64,000 nt of DNA from Lacinutrix sp. Hel_I_90. GTDB lineage: Bacteria > Bacteroidota > Bacteroidia > Flavobacteriales > Flavobacteriaceae. Position numbers and translations under genes: made by a program. Below the pieces are notes generated by a model, which was not told the origin of the DNA, did not search any database, and worked only from the letters and a program-made list of their open reading frames with translations. The stretch lies in contig NZ_JYNQ01000001.1 of NCBI RefSeq assembly GCF_000934685.1, forward strand, positions 1,910,501-1,974,500, in the 5' to 3' direction. How positions within the stretch are numbered: the stretch's first letter is position 1; each line of letters opens with the position of its first letter. Positions 19,164 through 28,238 of this stretch are shown in pieces.

Positions 19164-19230
19164 ACATGTTTTTTATTTTAAAGCATACGAAATCTTACTA
19201 CTTTTACCACTTAAAATCGAAGTTTCAGTT

Positions 19231-19333
19231 TGCGCTAAGGATAGAAGTCCTTCGACTGTGTTCAGTACAAGCTTATCTTTTTTTCTTTTTCCATAAAAAG
19301 ATACAGCATATAACCTGACCTTTAGTTAGCGCA
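19231..19333 (+). repeat. Nested inverted repeats in the serS leader
   Basis: An outer pair TGCGCTAA (19231-19238) / TTAGCGCA (19326-19333) encloses an inner T-rich pair TATCTTTTT (19274-19282) / AAAAAGATA (19295-19303). Between them lies a sequence (CCTTCGACTGTGTTCAG, about 19249-19265) resembling a short element scattered in flavobacterial intergenic DNA. Together they could fold into a leader structure 13 bases before the serS ATG, or mark an inserted mobile palindrome. Confidence 0.45.
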
Positions 19334-19346
19334 CAAAATAAAATTT

Positions 19347-20618
19347 ATGTTACAAGTACCCTTTATTAGAGAAAACAAAGCCGCAGTAATCGCTGGTTTG
19401 GCTAGAAGAAATTTTGATGCTACCACCATTGTAAACGAAGTGCTAGTAGTAGACGACTCGCGTCGCACACTGCAAACTGACTTAGACAACACCAAAGCAG
19501 AATTGAACGCGCTCTCTAAAGAAATAGGTGACTTGTATAAAGCTGGAAAAGCCCAGGAGGCCAATGCCTTAAAAGAAAAGACAACTGCTTTAAAAGACAG
19601 TGATAAAGTTTTAAAAGAACAATTGCAAGTCAAGGAAGACGATTTGAAACAATTATTATATAAAATACCCAACGTACCGCACCCCTCTGTTCCTGCTGGA
19701 AATAACGAGGCAGACAACGAGGAGATTTTTAATGAAGGAGAAGTGCCTAAACTTTATGAAGGTGCTGAACCGCATTGGGAACTGGCAAAAAAATATGATA
19801 TTATTGATTTTGAATTGGGTAATAAAATTTCTGGTGCTGGTTTCCCTGTTTATAAAGGTAAGGGCGCTCGTTTACAGCGGGCTTTAATCGCTTATTTTTT
19901 AGATAAGAATACAGCTGCTGGCTATACGGAATACCAGTTACCACTTTTAGTAAATGAAGCTTCTTGCTATGGCACAGGCCAACTACCAGATAAAGAAGGA
20001 CAAATGTATCATGACTCTCGTGACGATTTATATTTAATTCCTACTGCTGAAGTCCCTGGAACCAACGTTTTTAGAGATGTACTACTGGCTGAAAGTGATT
20101 TCCCCATTAGCATCACTGGCTATACGCCTTGTTTTAGGCGTGAAGCCGGAAGTTATGGCGCACACGTTCGTGGCTTAAACAGACTTCATCAATTTGATAA
20201 AGTTGAAATTATTCGTGTTGAGCATCCTGAGAATTCTTATGAAGCGTTTGATGGCATGATTGAACATGTAAAAGGGATTTTACGCGAATTAAAACTGCCC
20301 TATCGCATTTTACGTTTATGTGGTGGAGATACCGGTTTTCCTTCTGCTATGACCTATGATTTCGAAGTGTTTTCTACAGCTCAAGATCGCTGGCTGGAAA
20401 TTTCTAGCGTGTCGAATTTTGAATCTTACCAAGCCAATCGCTTGCGCTTACGTTTTAAAAATAGCGCCGGTAAAAATGAACTCGCGCATACCTTAAATGG
20501 TAGCTCGCTTGCCTTACCTCGTGTACTTGCCGGTATTTTAGAAAACTACCAAACAGAAAAAGGAATTGTTATTCCAGAGGTTTTAGTACCCTATACGGGC
20601 TTTTCAATAATTGACTAA
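19347..20618 (+). CDS. serS: Serine--tRNA ligase
   Basis: Class II aminoacyl-tRNA synthetase charging tRNA-Ser. 423 residues. The N-terminal ~110 residues form the long antiparallel coiled coil that grips the extra arm of tRNA-Ser (rich in Lys, Glu and Leu). The catalytic core shows motif 2 (FRREAGSYG) and motif 3 (LNGSSLALPR), and the serine pocket TAEVP. It follows the HTTM gene by 184 bases with an unusual inverted-repeat leader. Confidence 0.97.
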   Translation: MLQVPFIRENKAAVIAGLARRNFDATTIVNEVLVVDDSRRTLQTDLDNTKAELNALSKEIGDLYKAGKAQEANALKEKTTALKDSDKVLKEQLQVKEDDLKQLLYKIPNVPHPSVPAGNNEADNEEIFNEGEVPKLYEGAEPHWELAKKYDIIDFELGNKISGAGFPVYKGKGARLQRALIAYFLDKNTAAGYTEYQLPLLVNEASCYGTGQLPDKEGQMYHDSRDDLYLIPTAEVPGTNVFRDVLLAESDFPISITGYTPCFRREAGSYGAHVRGLNRLHQFDKVEIIRVEHPENSYEAFDGMIEHVKGILRELKLPYRILRLCGGDTGFPSAMTYDFEVFSTAQDRWLEISSVSNFESYQANRLRLRFKNSAGKNELAHTLNGSSLALPRVLAGILENYQTEKGIVIPEVLVPYTGFSIID

Positions 20619-20763
20619 TTTTCTACTGAATTTTGCTCAAATTATTGGTTTTCATCGATAAAGTGTTAAAAAAACACGTTGTTTGACGATTTTTTATTGT
20701 TTTCTTTTGTTATTTGGTTATTTATTCTCACTTTTAAATCCCCAAGTTTTAAAATACATAACC

Positions 20764-20889
20764 ATGAAAAACATTAAACGCCTATTCCTACTTGCTACCC
20801 TTATTATTATTGCAATAGTTGTTTTTGAGTCTGACTTCAAAGCCTTTAAAGCAGAAAATAATACCATAGTTTTAGTAAATCACGAATAA
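20764..20889 (+). CDS. 41-residue single-span membrane peptide
   Basis: The ATG at 20764 opens a 41-residue protein: two Lys and an Arg, one strong hydrophobic helix (LFLLATLIIIAIVVF), then a short polar tail. The frame is open further upstream, but that part has no suitable start context. A strong terminator lies 90 bases downstream. Its character fits a small membrane-regulating peptide or orphan gene; no homologue recognised, and chance is possible. Confidence 0.45.
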   Translation: MKNIKRLFLLATLIIIAIVVFESDFKAFKAENNTIVLVNHE

Positions 20890-20978
20890 TACGACTTTAG
20901 TTTAAAGATAAGCCTTAATCGAGTAATTGAATCATTTTAAATATTATGATTAATAGCACATTTATTTAGATTGGCTAG

Positions 20979-21007
20979 TGCCTGAATTTATTTTCAGGCA
21001 TTTTTTT
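20979..21007 (+). terminator. Terminator downstream of serS and the small peptide gene
   Basis: Perfect 8-base stem TGCCTGAA / TTCAGGCA, 6-base loop, run of seven T. Confidence 0.88.
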
Positions 21008-21150
21008 TGAATTTTCTATTTTTATTTCGTAAGAAAAATGAGGTGCTTTTATTCTAAAACAACAACTAAAAACAAGAGATTAGCATCATTACTCGTTCTA
21101 TTTCGATGAAATAGATAGCAAAAAAGAGCGTTTTATTACTGTCCACTTAA

Positions 21151-21181
21151 TTGTTAAGTGGTATGACATTTGCTATATTTA
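21151..21181 (+). promoter_or_regulatory. Promoter of the TPR protein gene
   Basis: TTG (21151-21153), 20-base spacer and TATATTTA (21174-21181), one base off TAnnTTTG. This argues against an upstream TTG translation start at 21151. Confidence 0.5.
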
Positions 21182-21195
21182 CACTTATGATAAAG

Positions 21196-22974
21196 ATGCG
21201 TTTTTTATTACTGTTTTTCATTCTATTCAGCTTTACTTCGTTTGCTCAGGACGATGATTTTGTAGCGAAAGAATATTTTCAAAATGGTGCCTTTGAAAAA
21301 GCTTTAGTCCTTTATAAAAAGCTCTACTCTAAAAATAGTAAAAACCGTAATTACCTGTTACAACTCGTTAAAACGCATCAGCAATTAGAACAGTATGCCG
21401 AGGCACAACTTTTATTGGAGGAAGAATTAGCACGTTATCCCTATCCACCACTATATATTGAATTAGGGTATAACTATGCCGTACAAAAAGATACAATCTC
21501 TGCAAAAATAAACTATGATAAAGCCATTGATTTTATAGATGAAAAACCAAATTTCGCCTATGCGGTTGGTATTGCTTTTGAAAACTTATCATTGCTCGAT
21601 CAAGCGATTACAACCTATGAAAAAGCGATGCGTTTAAACCCTGAGCTCAATTTTAATATGCGTTTAGCGCGTATTTATGGTGAGAAAGGTGATGTAGAAA
21701 ATATGTTTAATAGCTATTTGGAATTTTCTGAAAGCAATGAGTCCTACATTAATACCATAAAACGTGAGTTTAGTACTTTTATTGGCGAGAGTGACGAAAA
21801 TGAAAACAATGCTATTTTAAGAAAAATGCTGCTTAAGAAAATTCAAACGGCTCCTAATCTATTATGGAATGAATTACTAAGTTGGCTTTTTATACAGCAA
21901 AAAGACTACAAAAAAGCATTTGTTCAGGAAAAAGCCATTTTTAAACGTCAGTTAGAAAGTCTGGATCGTATTGAAGAACTAGCAAACATAGCCTATAACC
22001 AAAATCAAAATGACATTGCAACCTCTGTTTTTCAATTCATAATCGAAAACACTCAAGACATCGACGATAAAATTCGGGCGCATTACAATATTATAACTAT
22101 TGAAACTAAAAAAGCAACAACTAAGGACTATGTGGCACTCAATGAAAAATATTTAAGTCTTCTGGATCTTTATGGCAGAAACAGACGTACCTTAGATTTA
22201 CAAATTGCTTATGCTCATTTTTTGGCCTTCAATCTTAATAGAATAGAAGAAGCCATTACTTTTTTGAAAGAGAGTTTACCTCTTGGTCTTAGTGATTTTC
22301 AACTGGCACAAGTAAAACTAGAACTTGGTGATATTCTAGTCTTAGAAGAAAAGTTTAACGAGGCCTTAATTTACTACACACAAATTCAACATAGCTTAAA
22401 AAATAGTACCATCTCTCAATTAGCACGCTTTAAAGTGGCAAAAACAAGTTATTATAAAGGCGATTTTAAATGGGCAGAGTCACAATTAAAAGTATTAAAA
22501 AAATCAACCTCGCAACTTACTGCCAATGATGCTTTAGATTTAAAACTATTAATTAGTGATAATAAGGCTGAAGACTCTTTACAAACGGCACTTAAAATTT
22601 ATGCGAAAGCCGATTTATTAGCTTTTCAAAATAAAAAAGAAGAAGCCATCACCTTGCTTTCTACCATTTTAAAAGCCTATAAAACCGAAGTTATTGTGCC
22701 GCAAACCTTATTAAAACAAGCGCAGCTATTAGAAGAAAAAGGAGCATACAACAAAGCTAAGGACAACTACGAGTTACTCATTCGAGATTTTAAAGACAGT
22801 ATTTTAATGGACGATGCATTGTATGCCTTAGCCGAAATCTATACCAATAAATTAGGGCTTCCTGAAAAAGCAAAACCGCTCTACGAAACCATACTTTTTG
22901 AGTATGCAGACAGTATTTATTTTGTTGAAGCGCGAAAGAAATTTAGAGCCTTACGCGGTGATGCGTTGAATTAG
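21196..22974 (+). CDS. Secreted tetratricopeptide-repeat protein
   Basis: About 592 residues. The ATG at 21196 gives a clean signal peptide (MRFLLLFFILFSFTSFAQ); an ATG at 21187 would be almost leaderless given the promoter just upstream. The rest is helical and built of many TPR-like units, for example FAYAVGIAFENLSLLDQAIT and LYALAEIYTNKLGLPEKAKP near the C-terminus. It is expected to act in the periplasm or at the outer membrane as a scaffold. The partner is unknown. Alone in its transcript, followed by the DUF4286 gene with its own promoter. Confidence 0.85.
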   Translation: MRFLLLFFILFSFTSFAQDDDFVAKEYFQNGAFEKALVLYKKLYSKNSKNRNYLLQLVKTHQQLEQYAEAQLLLEEELARYPYPPLYIELGYNYAVQKDTISAKINYDKAIDFIDEKPNFAYAVGIAFENLSLLDQAITTYEKAMRLNPELNFNMRLARIYGEKGDVENMFNSYLEFSESNESYINTIKREFSTFIGESDENENNAILRKMLLKKIQTAPNLLWNELLSWLFIQQKDYKKAFVQEKAIFKRQLESLDRIEELANIAYNQNQNDIATSVFQFIIENTQDIDDKIRAHYNIITIETKKATTKDYVALNEKYLSLLDLYGRNRRTLDLQIAYAHFLAFNLNRIEEAITFLKESLPLGLSDFQLAQVKLELGDILVLEEKFNEALIYYTQIQHSLKNSTISQLARFKVAKTSYYKGDFKWAESQLKVLKKSTSQLTANDALDLKLLISDNKAEDSLQTALKIYAKADLLAFQNKKEEAITLLSTILKAYKTEVIVPQTLLKQAQLLEEKGAYNKAKDNYELLIRDFKDSILMDDALYALAEIYTNKLGLPEKAKPLYETILFEYADSIYFVEARKKFRALRGDALN

Positions 22975-23021
22975 TAAACAGTTTCATTCTTTAGTTTACA
23001 GTCATTCTGAAAGCAAAAACT

Positions 23022-23029
23022 TACCTTTG
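23022..23029 (+). promoter_or_regulatory. Promoter -7 box for the DUF4286 gene
   Basis: TACCTTTG matches TAnnTTTG, 54 bases before the start. Confidence 0.5.
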
Positions 23030-23083
23030 TAACTAGTCGACAAACCAATTTATAACTTAAATGTTAACCTTCTATTTTAAAAT

Positions 23084-23413
23084 ATGATTATATATAACGT
23101 TACCGTAAATATAGACGATAGTGTACACGATGCGTGGTTACTTTGGATTAAAGAACACATTCCAAAAGTACTCGCCACAGGCAAGTTTAAAGAAGCAAAA
23201 TTGACTAAAGTTTTAGTAGATGAAGATTTAGGTGGTCAAACCTACTCCATTCAGTACAGAGCACATTCTCGGGAAACTTTAGAGGCTTATTATAAAGAAG
23301 ATGCTGAAAGACTGCGTGGCGACGGACTCAAAAAGTTCGCAGATAAAATGCTCGCTTTTAGAACCGAGCTTGAAGTCATTGATGAATATTTGGTAGATTT
23401 TAAACAGCACTAA
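23084..23413 (+). CDS. DUF4286 family protein
   Basis: 109 residues. The N-terminal MIIYNVTVNIDDSVHDAWLLWI and the central GGQTYSIQYRAHSRETLEAYY are hallmark segments of DUF4286, a small Bacteroidetes family with a ferredoxin-like (dimeric alpha/beta barrel) appearance and no known function. It lies ~95 bases upstream of ksgA in the same direction, a linkage common in this group of bacteria. Confidence 0.9.
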   Translation: MIIYNVTVNIDDSVHDAWLLWIKEHIPKVLATGKFKEAKLTKVLVDEDLGGQTYSIQYRAHSRETLEAYYKEDAERLRGDGLKKFADKMLAFRTELEVIDEYLVDFKQH

Positions 23414-23507
23414 CCTAATTTAATATTCAGCTAATAATTCAAAAAAAGATAGCTTTAAAATCTAGGAACGTTCAAAATTCAGAAATTTCTAAAAAGACCA
23501 CACTATT

Positions 23508-24308
23508 ATGAGTAAATACAAGAACAAACCAGAAGTTAAAGCAAAAAAATTCTTAGGACAGCACTTTTTAGAAGATGAAACCATCGCAGAGCAAATTGCA
23601 GATACTTTAAGTTTAAAAGGCTATGAAAATATATTAGAAATTGGTCCAGGAATGGGTGTTCTCACTAAATATTTACTTAAAAAACCGATAACAACTTACG
23701 TTATTGAAATTGATACTGAAAGTGTTACCTATCTTAAAAGCAATTACTTAAATCTCGCACCAAGAATAATTGAAAAAGATTTTTTAAAATACGATTTAAG
23801 CGAGACGTTTAAGGACGAGCCTTTTGCTATTATAGGTAATTTTCCTTATAATATTTCAACACAAATTGTCTTTAAAACACTAGAATTGCGCGATCAGATT
23901 CCAGAATTTTCTGGGATGTTTCAAAAAGAAGTAGCGGCTCGTATCTGTTCAAAAGAAGGCAGTAAAGTCTATGGCATTTTATCAGTTTTAACCCAAGCGT
24001 TTTATGAGGCTGAGTATCTCTTTACGGTCCCGCCAACCGTTTTCAATCCGCCGCCAAAAGTAGATTCAGGTGTATTAAGACTCACCCGTAAAGCAGATTA
24101 TAGCTTGCCATGCGATGAAAAACTCTTTTTCAAAGTTGTAAAAGCGGCCTTCCAGCAGCGCAGAAAAACCTTGCGTAACAGCTTAAAAACATTCGATTTG
24201 AGTGATAATTTAAAAGCAAATGTTATCTTTGACAAACGGCCAGAGCAACTAGATGTTCAGGCGTTTATAGCGCTCACAACCGCAATAGAAAACGATAGTA
24301 AAAATTAG
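23508..24308 (+). CDS. rsmA: 16S rRNA dimethyladenosine transferase (KsgA)
   Basis: Dimethylates two adjacent adenines near the 3' end of 16S rRNA. 266 residues. The N-terminal [11 protein letters not shown], the S-adenosylmethionine loop [10 protein letters not shown], and the catalytic NFPYNIS motif are all present. It is followed after 7 bases by mgtE, a tight pair probably co-transcribed. Confidence 0.97.
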   Translation: MSKYKNKPEVKAKKFLGQHFLEDETIAEQIADTLSLKGYENILEIGPGMGVLTKYLLKKPITTYVIEIDTESVTYLKSNYLNLAPRIIEKDFLKYDLSETFKDEPFAIIGNFPYNISTQIVFKTLELRDQIPEFSGMFQKEVAARICSKEGSKVYGILSVLTQAFYEAEYLFTVPPTVFNPPPKVDSGVLRLTRKADYSLPCDEKLFFKVVKAAFQQRRKTLRNSLKTFDLSDNLKANVIFDKRPEQLDVQAFIALTTAIENDSKN

Positions 24309-24315
24309 ATTTTAG

Positions 24316-25686
24316 GTGGAAGAACAGAACGAAAATATTAAATTTACAATAAGCGATGCACTTATTGATCAAGTAGAAGAATTAGTAAATTCTAAAAACA
24401 ATAATGCGATCATAGAATTACTAAATGAATACCATCATGCTGATATTGCTGAAATTCTAGAAGATTTAAATCCAGAGCAGTCCACGTACATCATTAAGCT
24501 TTTAGACAGTGGAAAAACGTCTGAAATCCTTATGGAAATGGATGAAGATGATCGTGAAAAAATCCTCGATTTATTATCTATAAAAGAGATTGCAGAAGAA
24601 ATTGAAGAGCTTGATACCGATGATGCGGCAGATATGATCTCTGAGCTTTCCGAAGAAAGACAAGCAGCTGTTATTGCTCAAATTGAAGATCAAGATCACA
24701 AAGCAGAAATTCAGGAATTACTAGCCTACGATGAAGATACCGCTGGTGGACTAATGGCAAAAGAACTCGTAAGAGTTAATGAAAACTGGACCGTAACCGA
24801 GTGTGTAAAAGAAATGCGCGCACAAGCTGAAAACGTCACCAGAGTACATTCAATTTATGTGGTCGATGATGACGAAAAGCTCATTGGTCGTCTCTCGTTA
24901 AAAGACTTGCTCATGGCCTCACCAAGAGCTCATATATCTACCGTTTACATCCCAAAAGTAGATTATGTTACTGTTGATGAAGATGTAGTAGACGTCGCTA
25001 AAGTAATGCAGAAATACGATTTGGAAGCGATACCTGTAGTGGATGAGTATAAAACATTAGTGGGGCGAATTACCATAGATGATATTGTAGACGTTATAAA
25101 AGAAGAAGCAGAAAAAGATTACCAACTCGCAGCAGGTATCACCAAGGGTGTGGAGGCAGATGATAGTATCTTACAGTTAACGAGAGCGCGTTTACCTTGG
25201 CTCTTTTTAGGCTTAATTGGTGGTATTGGTGCCTTTTTAATTATGGAGGGTTTTCAGGAAGCCTTTGATTCTTATGCCCTTTTATTCTTTTTTACCCCGT
25301 TAATTGCAGCAATGGCTGGAAATGTTGGCGTGCAATCTAGCGCCATTATTGTTCAAGGCTTAGCTAATGACGATGTTAAAGGAAGCATCAATGGCCGCTT
25401 AATTAAAGAAATGCTTTTAGCGGCTTTAAACGGTACTATTTTAGCACTATTTTTATTCGTTTTTGTATGGGTTGTAAAAGGTGAATTTTTAACCGCACTC
25501 GCCATTTCGGTGTCTTTAGTTGCTGTTATTATCGTTGCAGGACTCATAGGCACATTTGTGCCGTTATTTTTAGACAAAAAAGGAATAGACCCAGCAATTG
25601 CCACCGGACCTTTTATTACCACCAGTAACGATATTTTTGGAATTTTAATTTACTTCTGGATCGCTAAACTTATTATAGGTATTTAA
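24316..25686 (+). CDS. mgtE: MgtE family magnesium transporter
   Basis: 456 residues, start codon GTG. The acidic N-terminal MgtE superhelical domain (~20-130, EILEDLNPEQSTYIIKLL) is followed by two CBS domains (~140-260, with LIGRLSLKDLL and LVGRITIDDIV) that sense Mg, and five membrane helices from ~290 containing the pore segment MAGNVGVQSSAI. Inner membrane Mg channel gated by intracellular Mg. Confidence 0.96.
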   Translation: MEEQNENIKFTISDALIDQVEELVNSKNNNAIIELLNEYHHADIAEILEDLNPEQSTYIIKLLDSGKTSEILMEMDEDDREKILDLLSIKEIAEEIEELDTDDAADMISELSEERQAAVIAQIEDQDHKAEIQELLAYDEDTAGGLMAKELVRVNENWTVTECVKEMRAQAENVTRVHSIYVVDDDEKLIGRLSLKDLLMASPRAHISTVYIPKVDYVTVDEDVVDVAKVMQKYDLEAIPVVDEYKTLVGRITIDDIVDVIKEEAEKDYQLAAGITKGVEADDSILQLTRARLPWLFLGLIGGIGAFLIMEGFQEAFDSYALLFFFTPLIAAMAGNVGVQSSAIIVQGLANDDVKGSINGRLIKEMLLAALNGTILALFLFVFVWVVKGEFLTALAISVSLVAVIIVAGLIGTFVPLFLDKKGIDPAIATGPFITTSNDIFGILIYFWIAKLIIGI

Positions 25687-25888
25687 TTTTTGGGCTACTT
25701 GCTTGTCGGCAAACAGCCTGTCTTTTACGCAGACCTAAAAAGTATTCATCACAAAGCTTCAGGACAGGATTGCAAAATTCCTGCCGTCTGTTAGCACTTT
25801 TAACTCTAACTATAGGGCAACAAAAAACGGATACCACTTCCATCACTAACGCAAAACTTCGTAACTTTCAGCTTTGGCCATTTTTATT

Positions 25889-26254
25889 ATGAAAGCGATT
25901 AATTTACAAGAAAAGCATGCCGGGTTTACAAAACAGTGGCATCCCCATCGCATTGCAACAGTAGATAACATGCAGGTGCTTATAGCAAAACTACTAGGCG
26001 CGTTTGTTTGGTATAGTCCTTCCAATGAAGATGAATTATTTCAAGTTCTAAAAGAGACGCTTTACATGCAGTTTCGAGACCGAACAAAAATAGTTAAAGA
26101 AGGTTAAACTATTGTCGTACCAAAAGGTGTAGCACATAATCCTATGACCAAAAATGAGGAGGAAGAACATAATCTCTTAATCGAAAAACTAACAACAGCA
26201 TATACTGGACACCAAAAAAACGAAAAAACACAAAGCAAATATCTCCAAATTTAA
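25889..26254 (+). pseudogene. Cupin-domain protein broken by a nonsense codon
   Basis: From the ATG at 25889 the frame gives a typical small cupin (KAINLQEKHAGFTKQWHPHR, ... NEDELFQVLKETLYMQF). A TAA at 26105-26107 (codon 73) stops it where relatives have a Glu in KEGE. Reading through in the same frame restores the rest (TIVVPKGVAHNPMTKNEEEE ... KTQSKYLQI) to a normal stop at 26254, so one substitution separates it from an intact 121-residue protein. The first metal-site histidine pair also looks lost: WYSPSNEDE, where I recall family members having W-H-S-H. The gene is probably decayed, unless read-through occurs. Confidence 0.8.
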
Positions 26255-26263
26255 TTATTTTAA

Positions 26264-26294
26264 GACCTCTCAGGTTTTAAAAACCGGTGAGGTC
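26264..26294. repeat. Long imperfect palindrome
   Basis: GACCTCTCAGGTTTT / AACCGGTGAGGTC, 31 bases, forms a near-perfect hairpin with no T run. It resembles a palindrome scattered through flavobacterial intergenic DNA rather than a terminator. Confidence 0.6.
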
Positions 26295-26331
26295 CAATTA
26301 ATAAACAATCCCATATTCGCAAAACGTACAC

Positions 26332-27270
26332 ATGAAAATATTACACTTAGATACAAACCACCCACTACTAATAGATCAGCTTAGTGCTTTAGGCTTCGAA
26401 AATCACGAGAATTATTCAGATTCAAAAGAAGCGGTTCAAAGTATTATTCATGACTATGATGGTTTTATCATCCGTAGTCGTTTCAGTATTGATGTAGACT
26501 TTATAGATGCAGCAAAAACACTAAAATTTATTGGACGTGTTGGTGCAGGCTTAGAGAATATAGATTGTGCATATGCAGAACAAAAAGGCATCACGTTAAT
26601 TGCAGCCCCAGAAGGTAATCGCAATGCTGTTGGCGAACATAGTTTAGCCTTGTTACTCTCATTATTTAATAAGTTGAACAAAGCAGACCGTGAGGTCAGA
26701 CAAGGTAAATGGCTCCGCGAAGCCAACCGCGGACAGGAACTCGATGGAAAAACGGTAGGACTCATTGGTTACGGAAATATGGGAAAAGCCTTTGCTAAAA
26801 AATTACGCGGCTTTGATGTTCAAGTGTTATGTTATGATATAAAACCCAATGTTAGTGACGAAAACGCGAAGCAAGTGACCTTACAAGAGCTACAGCAAAA
26901 AGCAGAAGTGTTGAGTTTGCATACGCCAGAAACACCAAATAGTGTTGGTATGGTAAATACCAATTTCATCAACGCCTTTAAAAACCCGTTTTGGTTAATA
27001 AATACCGCCCGTGGTAAAAGTGTGATCACTTCAGACTTAGTTTTAGCCCTAAAATCAGGTAAAATTTTAGGCGCAGGACTCGATGTTTTAGAATATGAAA
27101 AAGCATCCTTTGAAAATTTGTTCAGTGGTGAAACCCTGCCTGACGCTTTACAATATTTAATACATTCAGAAAACGTTATATTAACACCACACGTTGCAGG
27201 CTGGACCGTTGAAAGTAAAGCAAAATTAGCACAAACTATCGTCGATAAAGTTAAAGCAAAATTTTGCTAA
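26332..27270 (+). CDS. 2-hydroxyacid dehydrogenase (NAD-dependent)
   Basis: 312 residues. The substrate-binding Arg and gate lie in GRVGAGLENID, the Rossmann loop is GLIGYGNMGKAFAKKL, and the catalytic region shows INTARGKSV with the general-acid His in TPHVAGWT. This is the D-isomer 2-hydroxyacid dehydrogenase family, closest in look to phosphoglycerate dehydrogenase-like enzymes without the C-terminal ACT domain. The exact substrate cannot be told from sequence. Confidence 0.92.
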   Translation: MKILHLDTNHPLLIDQLSALGFENHENYSDSKEAVQSIIHDYDGFIIRSRFSIDVDFIDAAKTLKFIGRVGAGLENIDCAYAEQKGITLIAAPEGNRNAVGEHSLALLLSLFNKLNKADREVRQGKWLREANRGQELDGKTVGLIGYGNMGKAFAKKLRGFDVQVLCYDIKPNVSDENAKQVTLQELQQKAEVLSLHTPETPNSVGMVNTNFINAFKNPFWLINTARGKSVITSDLVLALKSGKILGAGLDVLEYEKASFENLFSGETLPDALQYLIHSENVILTPHVAGWTVESKAKLAQTIVDKVKAKFC

Positions 27271-27299
27271 CTTTATAGCATCTATAAATTCTAACAGTT

Positions 27300-27758
27300 A
27301 TGACTTCAAACGCCAAAACTCCAGAAGAATATATTTCTCAACTTCCTGAAGACAGAAAAGCACCGGTTTCAAAGCTGCATGAGGTTATAAAAAAGAACAT
27401 GCCAAATGGATTAGAGTCCGGAATGGCTTATGGCATGTTAGCCTATTATGTCCCAAAAGCTATATACCCAGAAGGATACCATTGCAAACCGTATCCACCT
27501 TTACCCTTTATAAATGTAGCCTCACAAAAAAACTTTATTGCATTATACCATTCTGGCTTGTATGCTAAAAAAGAGCTCTACGATTGGTTTGTAGCAGAAT
27601 ACCCAAAACACTCTAAATACAAGTTAGACATGGGGAAGAGCTGCGTTCGCTTTAAGAAAACAGAGGCAATACCGTACGAATTAATTGAAGCATTACTTTG
27701 TAAAATGAGTGTTGAAGAATGGATAACACTTTATAAAAAAACGAAACTTAATAAATAG
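27300..27758 (+). CDS. DUF1801 domain protein
   Basis: 152 residues. The segments TPEEYISQLPEDRKAPVSKLHEVIKKNMP and MAYGMLAYYVPK are typical of DUF1801 (YdhG/YjbR-like fold). Function unknown. 29 bases after the dehydrogenase and 37 before the VOC protein, so the three may be one operon. Confidence 0.88.
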   Translation: MTSNAKTPEEYISQLPEDRKAPVSKLHEVIKKNMPNGLESGMAYGMLAYYVPKAIYPEGYHCKPYPPLPFINVASQKNFIALYHSGLYAKKELYDWFVAEYPKHSKYKLDMGKSCVRFKKTEAIPYELIEALLCKMSVEEWITLYKKTKLNK

Positions 27759-27795
27759 CTTTCCGTCTTCAGGGAAATGAAAAAAAACATTTTAT

Positions 27796-28182
27796 ATGAA
27801 AAAACGTGTCACAGGTATTGGTGGATTATTCTTTAAAACCAAAGACCCAAAACAAACAAAAGAATGGTATAACAAGCATTTAGGATTTAATACCGATGAT
27901 TACGGTTGTACCTTTTGGTGGAAAGACAAAGACGGTAAGGATTGCTCCACCCAGTGGTCACCCTTTAAAGAAGACACAGAATATTATGCCCCTTCTAAAA
28001 AAGATTTTATGTTTAACTATCGTGTGGAAAATCTTAAAGAATTATTAGCGGTATTACAAGAGGAAGGCGTTACTATTGTAGGCGAAATGGAAGTATATGA
28101 TTATGGAAAATTTGGTTGGATTTTAGACAATGATGGTAACAAAATTGAACTTTGGGAGCCAGTAGACCAAGCTTTTTTGTAA
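27796..28182 (+). CDS. VOC family protein (glyoxalase/bleomycin-resistance-like)
   Basis: 128 residues with two beta-alpha-beta-beta-beta halves: GIGGLFFKTKDPKQTKEWYN at the start and the C-terminal GKFGWILDNDGNKIELWEP, which provides the typical final Glu metal ligand. Usually metal-dependent dioxygenases, isomerases or antibiotic-binding proteins; the role here cannot be assigned. Confidence 0.9.
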   Translation: MKKRVTGIGGLFFKTKDPKQTKEWYNKHLGFNTDDYGCTFWWKDKDGKDCSTQWSPFKEDTEYYAPSKKDFMFNYRVENLKELLAVLQEEGVTIVGEMEVYDYGKFGWILDNDGNKIELWEPVDQAFL

Positions 28183-28208
28183 AAGGAATCAAAATTTTAT
28201 TAACTTTA
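28176..28208 (+). promoter_or_regulatory. Promoter of the TM2 protein gene
   Basis: TTTG (28176-28179), a 21-base spacer and TAACTTTA (28201-28208), one base off the consensus. Confidence 0.45.
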
Positions 28209-28238
28209 TCCCTCAACCAATAAAAACAAAAATTAAAA

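Noticed and set aside
26105-26107. Recoded stop in the cupin frame
   Set aside because: TAA is not a known selenocysteine or pyrrolysine codon and no recoding structure is seen; nonsense mutation is simpler.
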